The position numbers were made by a program, and so were the translations under genes. A stretch of 64,000 nt of DNA from Granulicella sp. L60 (GTDB taxonomy: Bacteria; Acidobacteriota; Terriglobia; Terriglobales; Acidobacteriaceae), in contig NZ_LMUR01000020.1 of NCBI RefSeq assembly GCF_009765825.1, positions 381,894-445,893 on the forward strand. The letters are read 5' to 3'. A model generated the notes under the pieces. It was given only the letters and a program-made list of their open reading frames with translations. It searched no databases and was not told the origin of the DNA. This document shows, in pieces, positions 1 through 7,425 of the stretch (position 1 is its first letter; the number at the start of each line of letters is the position of its first letter).

Positions 1-8
1 ATGTTCAT
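1..8 (-). CDS. Possible 5' end of a divergent gene cut by the window edge
   Basis: On the minus strand an ATG at positions 8-6 is preceded by a good Shine-Dalgarno AAGGAG (reverse complement of 18-23) with 9 nt spacing. Only two codons fall inside the window, so the product is unknown. It would be divergent from the inositol-3-phosphate synthase gene, and the roughly 210 bp between them (9-218) would hold both promoters; I could not place a convincing -35/-10 pair there. This rests only on the RBS-ATG arrangement. Confidence 0.35.
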
Positions 9-218
9 TATGTGTTTCTCCTTTTGAATTGTTCAGAAGCTTATTGTCTATTTGATGCTGGAACCCAACTCACAGCCAATCCTTTAGTCGCCAGCGAACT
101 GCCGGCAACCTCTTTGCTGGATTGATACAGCCGACATTTGCCCCCATCCTCCACCGTGAGCGATACTAAAGAGTCCGCATCACACGGAAAAATCGCACCA
201 TAGAAGGGTACTGCCAGA

Positions 219-1559
219 ATGTCTACACCCCCAGCCGCTACGCAAGACGCGGCCAGCATTAAGCCCGCAACAGGAAAACTCGGCGTCATGATTCCCGGCA
301 TGGGAGCTGTCGCCACCACCCTCATCGCAGGCGTAGAAGCCATCCGTCGCGGCTTCGCCAAACCCATCGGTTCCACCACCCAGATGGGCACCATCCGCCT
401 CGGCAAACGCACCGACGCCCGCAGCCCCCTCATCAAAGACTTCGCCCCCATCGCCGATCTCAACGATCTCGTCTTCACCGGTTGGGACATCTTCGGCGGC
501 AACCTCTACGACGCCGCCAAGACCGCCCAGGTCCTCGACCGCGACCAGCTCGAACAGATGCGTCCCTTCCTCGAGTCCATCGAGCCCATGCCCGCCGTCT
601 TCGACCAGCACTACGTCAAGCGCCTCACCGGCACCAAGATCAAGACCGGCAAGAACAAGTGCGACCTCGCCAACCAGATCCGCAACGACATCGCCGAGTT
701 CAAAACCAAGACCGACCGTCAGATCATGATCTGGTGCGGCTCCACCGAGATCTATCTCGAGCAGACCGCCGTCCACGAGACCCTCGAAGCCTTCGAAAAA
801 GGCCTCGTCGACAACGACCCCAACATCTCCCCCTCCATGCTCTACGCCTGGGCCGCCCTCAAAGAAGGCATCCCCTTCGCCAACGGCGCACCCAACCTCA
901 CCGTCGACATCCCCGCCCTGCAGGAGCTCTCTAAAAAGATGAACGCTCCCATCTGCGGCAAGGACTTCAAGACCGGCCAGACCTTCATCAAGACCGTTCT
1001 CGCGCCCGCCTTCAAGGTCCGCAACCTCGGCGTCGCCGGCTGGTACTCCACCAACATCCTTGGCAACCGCGACGGCGAAGTCCTCGACGATCCCGACTCC
1101 TTCAAGACCAAGGAAGTCTCGAAGCTCGGCGTCCTAGAGCACATCTTCCAGCCCGAACTCCACCCCGACCTCTACAAGGATCTCTACCACAAAGTCCGCA
1201 TCAACTATTACCCGCCGCGTGGTGATAACAAAGAGGGTTGGGATAACATCGACATCTTCGGTTGGCTCGGCTACCCGATGCAGCTCAAGGTAGACTTTCT
1301 CTGCCGCGACTCCATCCTCGCCGCCCCGCTTGCCCTCGACCTCATCCTCTTCATGGACCTCGCAGCCCGCACCCCAAGCCTCCGCGGTCTCGGCATCCAG
1401 GAGTGGCTCAGCTTCTACTTCAAGGACCCAGACTCCGCGCCCGGCGTCTATCCCGAGCACGACCTCTTCATCCAGAACATGAAGCTCAAAAATACCCTCC
1501 GCCACATCATGGGCGAAGGCCTCATCACCCACCTCGGCCTCGACTACTACGGCGACTAA
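219..1559 (+). CDS. ino1: Inositol-3-phosphate synthase
   Basis: Converts D-glucose 6-phosphate to 1D-myo-inositol 3-phosphate with enzyme-bound NAD+, the first step to inositol phospholipids and other inositol compounds. The 446-residue protein has an N-terminal Rossmann region with GMIPGMGA near residues 23-30 and the family signatures GKDFKTGQT (about 247-255) and LGNRDG (about 281-286, counterpart of LGNNDG), which contribute to NAD and substrate binding. No signal peptide, so cytoplasmic. Length is at the longer end for prokaryotic enzymes and within the family range. It is monocistronic; the ATG at 219 follows GAAGGG about 10 nt upstream. It converges on the decayed amidase gene, with a hairpin between them. 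Confidence 0.9.
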   Translation: MSTPPAATQDAASIKPATGKLGVMIPGMGAVATTLIAGVEAIRRGFAKPIGSTTQMGTIRLGKRTDARSPLIKDFAPIADLNDLVFTGWDIFGGNLYDAAKTAQVLDRDQLEQMRPFLESIEPMPAVFDQHYVKRLTGTKIKTGKNKCDLANQIRNDIAEFKTKTDRQIMIWCGSTEIYLEQTAVHETLEAFEKGLVDNDPNISPSMLYAWAALKEGIPFANGAPNLTVDIPALQELSKKMNAPICGKDFKTGQTFIKTVLAPAFKVRNLGVAGWYSTNILGNRDGEVLDDPDSFKTKEVSKLGVLEHIFQPELHPDLYKDLYHKVRINYYPPRGDNKEGWDNIDIFGWLGYPMQLKVDFLCRDSILAAPLALDLILFMDLAARTPSLRGLGIQEWLSFYFKDPDSAPGVYPEHDLFIQNMKLKNTLRHIMGEGLITHLGLDYYGD

Positions 1560-1578
1560 CCCGTCATCGAACCAACCC

Positions 1579-1611
1579 GGCGGCTGCGACCCGTCACAAC
1601 TCGCAGCCGCC
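1579..1611. terminator. Convergent terminator-like hairpin
   Basis: An 11-bp perfect G+C-rich stem (GGCGGCTGCGA, 1579-1589, with its complement at 1601-1611) and an 11-nt loop lies 20 bp after the stop of the inositol-3-phosphate synthase gene. The downstream T content is weak, so it is probably an intrinsic terminator but not a textbook one. It lies just before the 3' end of the converging decayed gene and could serve both. Confidence 0.55.
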
Positions 1612-1624
1612 AGCTTTCATCAAC

Positions 1625-2695
1625 CTACAGCCCCAGAAACTTGAACGGCTTCGCAGCCTTGAAGTCATTCGCCGCATTGCCGGAATATATGTTTTTCTGA
1701 TCTTTCCCCAGATCAAGCTTCATCACCTTCCCGGTCTCCGCCGAAAAATCCACATCCTTGAAGTTGACCCAAAAAGTATTCGGCGTCAGCGCCGACTCGA
1801 AGAAGTAAATCATCCTCTTCTGGTCAGCGACTGTCCTCCATCGCGTCGAAGAAATATTCGGTTGATCCGGAGTCGTGATCCCATACGGCACGGAAACATT
1901 CCGAATCACGCTGAACACACTCGCCACCGTAATATCCGGACTATCCTCCTTGGGAATCGCATTGATATAGAACGAGGCCCGCGCAAACCGGTCCGCCGCG
2001 CGATTCGTACCCGGCAGAACCACCGTCCCTCCAATCTCTTTCCAGTAATCATCGAGCGCAAGCTGCTTATCGAACGCCGGAGAGTTCGTCATGACCTGGT
2101 ACTTGCGGTCATGATGGATCACCTGCTTCCCCTCGATGTACTCAACAATCGCACTATCGCCCGTCGCATCCGACATCGCCAGATGCAGAGTCGCCAGCCT
2201 ATCCTCACCCGGCACATTCGCCGTAATCATCGTAAAAGGCTCTCTCTCGAGCGTATCGACAGCTTCCTGCACCGTTGCAAAGTTGTCGAGAACATACTGC
2301 GCCCAGACGGAGATCGCAAGCCCAGGCTTGGTCGAAGCCGGAGCAGGATACTTCGACTCCACCAGCTACAAAACATTCGCAACCAGGCCCTTTTCGTTCA
2401 TTCCATCCGTAGTCGAAACATCGTAGCCGGTCGCAATCACACTGCCGTACTTCGACGTCCACGTCAGCGAACTTGCACCCGTCTCTCCACTCCGACTCAT
2501 CCCCCGCGGAAAGATCCAGAGATTCGTCCCGACATCGACCTTCCAATCCATGGAGCGAGCAGTAATCACGTTCCCATCGGCGCCAAGATAGACGGCCCGC
2601 GTACAAGCCTCTCCCAACGGCGGCATCACAACCAGAGAGCAAACGAACGTACGCAGAAACAGAGAAACGCAGTGTGACTTCCCTAAGCTCAACAT
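1625..2695 (-). pseudogene. Linear amide C-N hydrolase (choloylglycine hydrolase family) interrupted by an amber codon
   Basis: The N-terminal part (to 2366) has a signal peptide ending GEA and then CTRAVYLG; in this Ntn-hydrolase family the Cys exposed after cleavage is the catalytic nucleophile. RSMDW and NEKGLVANVL follow as in penicillin V acylases and bile salt hydrolases. The frame then meets TAG (2368-2366) and continues without shift as LVESKYPAPAS to a normal C-terminus at 1625. In homologs this segment reads roughly NLLYL, so the TAG most simply replaces a Tyr codon by one base change. Everything else is intact, so the lesion looks recent. The ATG at 2695 has GGGAG upstream; an upstream in-frame ATG at 2704 is possible. 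Product if intact: periplasmic amidase of unknown substrate. Confidence 0.8.
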
Positions 2696-2800
2696 AATCT
2701 CCATCTCCCAAAGGACTGCAGATTTTTGAAGCCCCGAAATTTTCGTCAAGTCTACACCGAGGTTATCAACTCACCGCGGCGTAAGATACGATTCTTACGA

Positions 2801-3535
2801 ATGCCTCCCTCACCAAACTCCGCACAAGCTATAACCCTCCGCACCTTCACCCTCCTCCACACGCTCCGTCAAGACTGGGGCGGCTCCCTCATCCTCGCCT
2901 GCGGCCTCAACCTTCAAGGTTCAGCCCTCGCACTCGCCTCCAACATCGCCGGCGCCGTCTGCCTCTCCATCGAAGACAATCCCGCCACCCTCAAAGACGC
3001 CATCCGTTCCGGCTCCTGCGACTTCATCGTCAACACCCTCGACGAAGCCCTCCGCGCCATCAAGAACGAGATCCGCAAACATCTCCCCCTGTCCGCCGGT
3101 CTCCAGGGCAGCCCCACCACCATCCTTCAGGAGATCATCGAACGAGGCGTAAGCCCGCAACTCTTCGCCGATCTAACCCGCAACCCCACCCACGCCGCCG
3201 CCATCGCCGTCCTCCAATCCCAGGGCACCCTCATCGCGGATCTAGCAGATCTCGAAAGCCACGAACCCACCAGCTCCGCACCCACCCCCAACGCCCTCAA
3301 CGCCGAAGCCCACCTCACCGCCATCCTGCATCAACAGAACTGGCATCTCGGCACCTTCACCTTCCCCACACCCGCCGCCCAGCGCGCCTTCGACACCCAC
3401 GCCCTGTCCCTGCTTCCCGCCGGAGACCATCTCCGCCGCCGATGGCTCAACGCAGCCCCCCGAATCCTCCAGCGCGAGCGCCCCATCCAGCGCCTCCTCT
3501 GGCTCACCCCGCAGGAACAGCAGTCCCTCGTCTGA
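2801..3535 (+). CDS. Stand-alone urocanase Rossmann-like domain protein
   Basis: A 244-residue protein without signal peptide. Residues 48-125 resemble the NAD+-binding Rossmann domain of urocanate hydratase (HutU): AGAVCLSIEDNP, then LDEAL near residue 80, then LSAGLQG and IIERGVSPQLFADLTRN, matching the HutU order (valued Asp/Glu after the second strand, LDEAL, SxGLxGN, RGVxPDxxTDQT). The HutU continuation TDQTSAHDPLNGY and the flanking core domains are missing, and the protein is under half HutU length, so urocanase activity is unlikely. The C-terminal 100 residues are unfamiliar. No hut genes are nearby. ATG 2801 is preferred because upstream in-frame ATG 2726 would overlap the decayed neighbour's 5' region. 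Role unknown; possibly dinucleotide binding. Confidence 0.65.
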   Translation: MPPSPNSAQAITLRTFTLLHTLRQDWGGSLILACGLNLQGSALALASNIAGAVCLSIEDNPATLKDAIRSGSCDFIVNTLDEALRAIKNEIRKHLPLSAGLQGSPTTILQEIIERGVSPQLFADLTRNPTHAAAIAVLQSQGTLIADLADLESHEPTSSAPTPNALNAEAHLTAILHQQNWHLGTFTFPTPAAQRAFDTHALSLLPAGDHLRRRWLNAAPRILQRERPIQRLLWLTPQEQQSLV

Positions 3536-3543
3536 CCCACCGG

Positions 3544-3762
3544 CTAAAGATCCTGCTGTATCTCCCTCTTAGCCGTGCGAATCTCTGCCAGAGCCGCCTC
3601 CCCACAACGATGAAGAGTTTCGAGTTCGACCACTTCACCGCGCGTCTTCCGCGTAGCAACCGTTAGGAAACATTGCGGACAAATAGAGTCGTAGGTCCCG
3701 TCCGTATTCTGCCGAAGCGGAAAGCCATTCGCTGATCGTTCCATAGCATCCACTGATTTCAT
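3544..3762 (-). CDS. Small Cys-rich protein of unknown function
   Basis: A 72-residue protein from the ATG at 3762 (an in-frame ATG at 3744 or one at 3858 are alternatives; the last has GGAG upstream). The segment NGFPLRQNTDGTYDSICPQCFLT holds a CxxC pair and a later LHRC supplies His and Cys, so a small zinc-ribbon-like fold is plausible. No signal peptide from the chosen start. It converges on the urocanase-like gene with only 8 bp between stops. I do not recognise a characterised family; the pattern recalls short hypothetical proteins common in Acidobacteriota. Confidence 0.5.
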   Translation of the reverse strand: MKSVDAMERSANGFPLRQNTDGTYDSICPQCFLTVATRKTRGEVVELETLHRCGEAALAEIRTAKREIQQDL

Positions 3763-3979
3763 ATGTAAGGTATACCGGCACAGGAAACCCAACAAGTTAC
3801 TGCCCAGACGACTGACCATACGCCGATGCCCGTTTGGAAACTGTCTGATAGCGAACATAACCTTGTATCTCCGAGGACCAGATGCGTGACCATATGCTCG
3901 ACTACAACAAGCGCGCCCAGGCCCACGCCCGCAACAAGACCGTCCTCCCTACCCTTCAAGCCACCGGTTCATCAAGTAT

Positions 3980-4063
3980 CCTGAATCTGACCAAGCAAAA
4001 CCGGACTACCCTGAACCTAACCACACGCAACCGGACCATCCAGAACCAGACCACAAACGAGGA
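3980..4063. repeat. Short degenerate 30-bp tandem repeat
   Basis: Two full units (3980-4009, 4010-4039) and a partial third (4040-4063) share the pattern CCTGAAyCTrACCA followed by AACCGGAC. It lies in the leader of the small membrane protein gene, 12 bp before its ATG. On the plus strand it stays open and would encode an Asn/Thr/Arg-rich stretch in the frame opened by the ATG at 3882. Confidence 0.6.
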
Positions 4064-4074
4064 GTCTCCCGCAC

Positions 4075-4455
4075 ATGGCAAAACTTACGATCGGCTTCGG
4101 CATCCTGCTCATCCTGCTCGGCGTCTTCGGCTTCGTCGCCACCGGCAGCGCCCATCCCACCGCGCTCATCCCCGGCATCATTGGCCTCTTCTTCATCCTC
4201 TTCGGAGTCATGGCCAACTCCGAGAATCCCAAAAAACGCATGCTCTGGATGCACATCTCCGTCACCGTGGCCCTGCTCGTCTTCCTCGGCACCATCCCCG
4301 CGGACATCGACACCATCCGTCTCTCGCGTGGAGCCTTCTTCGCGCACCCCGCCGCCGTCGAGGAGAAGGGCGCACTCTCGCTCCTCTGCCTCATCTACGT
4401 CCTCTTCTGCGTCCGCTCCTTCATCTCCGCCCGTCGCGCCCGCCTCGCCGTCTAG
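4075..4455 (+). CDS. Small integral membrane protein of unknown function
   Basis: A 126-residue protein with four likely membrane helices: residues about 5-23 (ILLILLGVFGFVATG), 30-47 (LIPGIIGLFFILFGVM), 59-75 (HISVTVALLVFLGTI) and 100-117 (LSLLCLIYVLFCVRSFI), ending in a basic tail RRARLAV. The start is supported by ACGAGGAG about 8 nt upstream. It precedes the ABC exporter gene by 203 bp, which contains a short direct repeat of AGCCGGGCAAC just after the stop, so co-transcription is possible but not shown. No named family recognised. Confidence 0.75.
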   Translation: MAKLTIGFGILLILLGVFGFVATGSAHPTALIPGIIGLFFILFGVMANSENPKKRMLWMHISVTVALLVFLGTIPADIDTIRLSRGAFFAHPAAVEEKGALSLLCLIYVLFCVRSFISARRARLAV

Positions 4456-4658
4456 CCGGGCAACGTAGCCGGGCAACAGGGAACTGCCCTCATACTGCAT
4501 CGCGCCTCTGCCCGGCTTCATCTAAGTTGTTAGCCGTCTCTAGTGGGTTTGGCTATATCGTTGCTGCTCGGACAACCGAAACGAGACCTGATACCGTACG
4601 CGTCAATCAGTCTCAATGTCACGCCACATTCAACCACCGGCGTAAACTTGGTGTATCT

Positions 4659-6629
4659 ATGGCATCTTCCTTTGGTCCATCAAGCTTTGGCGGCGGTATG
4701 AAGTCCGTAGACCGGCCCACCCGCGGCACCAACAAAGCCACCGCAGCCGACCTGACCGCCTCTCGACCCAAACCCAGTCTCAAGAAGGTAATGCCCGAGG
4801 TCTGGAACCTGGTCAAGCCGCGCCGTTGGCTCATCGCGGGTAGCTTTCTGTTGATGGTCATCAACCGTCTCTGTAGCTTCGCCCTTCCCATCTCCTCCCG
4901 CTACCTCATCAATAACGTAATGTACAAACAGCAACTGTCTCTGCGTCCCACCTCAGTTCGCTACCTGCTCAACAACTTGATGTATAGCCACCAGAGCCAC
5001 CTGCTGCCATACATCATCGGCACAGTGGCTGCAGCCACTTTCCTTCAGGGCATCACCTCCTACTCGCTTACACAACTGCTCTCCACCGCAGGCCAGCGCC
5101 TTATCACCGAACTCCGCCGCAGGGTCCAAGAGCACATCGGCCGTCTTCCCGTCGCCTTCTACGACGAAAATCGCACCGGCACACTCGTCGCCCGCATCAT
5201 GACCGACGTCGAAGGCGTGCGTAATCTCGTCGGCACAGGCTTGATTGAGTTCGTCGGCGGTATCCTTACCGCCATCTTCGCCTTCTGCATCCTCATCCGT
5301 ATCAGCACACGGATGACTTTGCTCACATTCTGCATCCTTCTGGTCTTCGGTCTTATCCTGCAGAAGGCATTCAAGACCATTCGGCCAATCTTCCGCGAAC
5401 GCGCCAAAATCAACGCTGAGGTCACAGGCCGCCTCACCGAATCGCTCGGCGGCGTCCGCGTAGTCAAGGGGTATCACGCTGAGCAGAGCGAGGCTAACGT
5501 CTTCGCCTCCGGCGTTGAACGCCTCCTAAATAACGTCATCAGCTCCATCACCGCCCAATCGCTCATGACGCTCTCTTCCACCATGGTTCTAGGAGTCGTC
5601 GGAAGCCTTGTCATGTATGTGGGAGCCATGGAGATCTCAGCCCACCGCCTGGATGTCGGCGGCTACGTCGAATACACCATGCTCCTCGCCTTCATGGTGG
5701 CGCCCATCGTCCAGCTCGTCAACATTGGTACCCAGCTAACCGAAGCCCTCGCCGGACTCGATCGCACCACCGAGATCCTCAACGAGCAGGAGGAAGATAG
5801 TGAACCCAGTCGCACTGTCCCCCTCGCCGCGATCCACGGCGACGTAGCCTTCCAGGACGTCACCTTCGCCTATGAACCCGGCAAACCCGTCCTCCACGGC
5901 ATCAGCTTCGACTCCAAGCCCGGCACGGTCACCGCCCTCGTAGGCTCCTCCGGCTCCGGCAAATCCACCATCATCTCCCTTATCTGCGCCTTCCACACCG
6001 CCACCAGCGGCCAGGTCCTGATCGACGGCACCGACCTCGCCACCATCCGCCTCTCCAGCTTCCGCGAGCAGCTCGGCGTCGTCCTCCAGGAGACCTTCCT
6101 CTTCGATGGCACCATCCGCGACAACATCCTCTTCAGCCGCCCCAACGCCACCGACGAGCAGCTCATGAACGCCTGCCACATCGCCCGCGTCGACGAGTTT
6201 GCCGAGCGCTTCCCGGAGAAGTACGAGACCATCGTCGGCGAACGCGGCGTCAAGCTCTCCGGCGGTCAGCGTCAGCGTCTCTCCATCGCCCGCGCCATCC
6301 TCGCCGACCCGCGCATCCTCATCCTCGATGAGGCCACCAGCTCCCTCGACTCCGAGTCCGAGGCCATGATCCAGAACGGCCTCAACTTCCTCATGCAGGG
6401 CCGCACCACCTTCGTCATCGCCCACCGCCTCTCCACCATCCGCCGCGCCGACCAGATCCTCGTCGTCGAGCAGGGCAGGATCGTCGAGCGTGGCACCCAC
6501 GAGTCCCTCTACCAGCTCCAGGGCCGCTACTACGATCTCTACACCCGCCAGCACGGCCTCGAAACCAATCTCTTCCTGGCTCCCGGCGAAGGCGACAAGA
6601 TCGAAGAGACCGAGATCACAAAGGTATAG
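4659..6629 (+). CDS. ABC transporter, fused membrane and ATPase domains (MsbA-like exporter half)
   Basis: A 656-residue half-transporter: an N-terminal six-helix ABC exporter domain (about residues 45-360) and a C-terminal nucleotide-binding domain with Walker A GSSGSGKST (429-437), signature LSGGQ (533-537), Walker B ILILDEATS (about 553-561) and H-loop AHR (about 588). It should work as a dimer in the inner membrane; lipid, drug or peptide export cannot be told apart from sequence alone. A 20-residue stretch is duplicated in tandem (RYLINNVMY.. at 4899-4958 and RYLLNNLMY.. at 4959-5018), adding a segment before the second helix. The frame is open far upstream (to 3882), but homology begins at MASSFGP, so ATG 4659 is chosen even though its Shine-Dalgarno is poor. 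Confidence 0.9.
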   Translation: MASSFGPSSFGGGMKSVDRPTRGTNKATAADLTASRPKPSLKKVMPEVWNLVKPRRWLIAGSFLLMVINRLCSFALPISSRYLINNVMYKQQLSLRPTSVRYLLNNLMYSHQSHLLPYIIGTVAAATFLQGITSYSLTQLLSTAGQRLITELRRRVQEHIGRLPVAFYDENRTGTLVARIMTDVEGVRNLVGTGLIEFVGGILTAIFAFCILIRISTRMTLLTFCILLVFGLILQKAFKTIRPIFRERAKINAEVTGRLTESLGGVRVVKGYHAEQSEANVFASGVERLLNNVISSITAQSLMTLSSTMVLGVVGSLVMYVGAMEISAHRLDVGGYVEYTMLLAFMVAPIVQLVNIGTQLTEALAGLDRTTEILNEQEEDSEPSRTVPLAAIHGDVAFQDVTFAYEPGKPVLHGISFDSKPGTVTALVGSSGSGKSTIISLICAFHTATSGQVLIDGTDLATIRLSSFREQLGVVLQETFLFDGTIRDNILFSRPNATDEQLMNACHIARVDEFAERFPEKYETIVGERGVKLSGGQRQRLSIARAILADPRILILDEATSSLDSESEAMIQNGLNFLMQGRTTFVIAHRLSTIRRADQILVVEQGRIVERGTHESLYQLQGRYYDLYTRQHGLETNLFLAPGEGDKIEETEITKV

Positions 6630-6633
6630 CTCC

Positions 6634-6710
6634 CGACCAACGGCCACCCGAAGGAGTACACCCACCACGAAGTGGTCGCCCCACACGCAGTGGGGCCGTC
6701 CGGCAGGACA
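6634..6710 (+). repeat. Intergenic triple-hairpin repeat, copy A
   Basis: Starts with CGACCAACGG and ends GTCCGGCAGGACA. Three successive hairpins: ACCAC-GAA-GTGGT (6664-6676), a 7-bp stem GCCCCAC/GTGGGGC with loop ACGCA (6678-6696), and GTCC-GGCA-GGAC (6698-6709). Both first stems differ from the other copies by changes on both arms, so pairing is kept. It sits between the ABC exporter stop and the methyltransferase gene. Confidence 0.85.
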
Positions 6711-6751
6711 AGTCTATTCAAGATAATGAGCAGTTAATAAACGGAGAATAA

Positions 6752-7372
6752 ATGGCACTTACCGAAGCAGCGATGAACGTGCAAGAGCAGTTCGGCCAGA
6801 TCGACATCTACGTCTTCGACCAGATCCTGCGCGGCAACATCGCCCCCGGCATGCGCGTCCTTGACGCCGGCTGCGGCTACGGACGCAACCTCGTCCATCT
6901 GCTCCGTGAAGGATGCGAGGTCCACGCGATCGATGCAAGCGCCGAAGGCGTAAGGCACGTCCGAGCCCTAGCAGCAGAACTCGCGCCAAACCTCAGCGCC
7001 GAAAACTTTCGCGTAGGTCTCATCGAGAAGATGGACTTCGCCGACAACTTCGCCGACGTTGTCCTATGCAACTCGGTCCTCCACTTCGCCCGCGACGACG
7101 CGCACTTCCTCGCGATGGTCTCCGAGCTCTGGCGCGTCCTGAAACCCGGCGGACTCTTCTTCTGCCGCCTCGGCTCGCGCATCGGAATGGACTTCGAGCG
7201 TCTTCGCGGAAACATCTTCCGCATCAACGACGGCTCCGAGTGGCTTCTCGTCGACGAATCCATCCTGATGAAGATGACCCACGACATGAACGCCGTCATG
7301 GTCGATCCGCTCAAGACCACCATCGTGCAGGACTACCGCTGCATGACCACTTGGGTCCTGCGCAAACGCTAA
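6752..7372 (+). CDS. Class I SAM-dependent methyltransferase
   Basis: A 206-residue soluble protein with the class I methyltransferase core: motif I VLDAGCGYGRN near residues 34-44, acidic end of strand 2 EVHAIDAS (about 53-60), motif near VVLCNSVLHFA (about 103-113) and post-motif RVLKPGGLFF (about 129-138). The substrate is not evident. CGGAG sits 7 nt before the ATG at 6752. It starts 122 bp after the ABC exporter, with repeat copy A between, and converges on the oligopeptidase B gene. Confidence 0.85.
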   Translation: MALTEAAMNVQEQFGQIDIYVFDQILRGNIAPGMRVLDAGCGYGRNLVHLLREGCEVHAIDASAEGVRHVRALAAELAPNLSAENFRVGLIEKMDFADNFADVVLCNSVLHFARDDAHFLAMVSELWRVLKPGGLFFCRLGSRIGMDFERLRGNIFRINDGSEWLLVDESILMKMTHDMNAVMVDPLKTTIVQDYRCMTTWVLRKR

Positions 7373-7383
7373 CGAAAAGCGCC

Positions 7384-7419
7384 AACGGCGCGTCAGCCTC
7401 AATGGCAGATCGCGCCGTT
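7384..7419. terminator. Weak convergent hairpin
   Basis: AACGGCGCG (7384-7392) pairs with CGCGCCGTT (7411-7419) across an 18-nt loop, in the 53 bp between the convergent methyltransferase and oligopeptidase B genes. There is no T-tract on either side, so the terminator role is only suggested by position. Confidence 0.3.
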
Positions 7420-7425
7420 CCCGTT

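Noticed and set aside
2366..2368. Programmed readthrough (pyrrolysine) at the amber codon
   Set aside because: Homologs have an ordinary Tyr at this place and there is no sign of pyl genes; a point mutation is simpler.
1262..2677. Long Arg/His/Pro-rich plus-strand frame
   Set aside because: It spans the end of the inositol-3-phosphate synthase gene in another frame and the antisense of the amidase gene; composition is that of a shadow frame.
3882..6629. One 915-residue plus-strand protein including the ABC exporter
   Set aside because: The first 259 residues are out of frame with the well-supported membrane protein at 4075-4455 and have no homology; the frame is open because stop codons are rare in this G+C-rich DNA.
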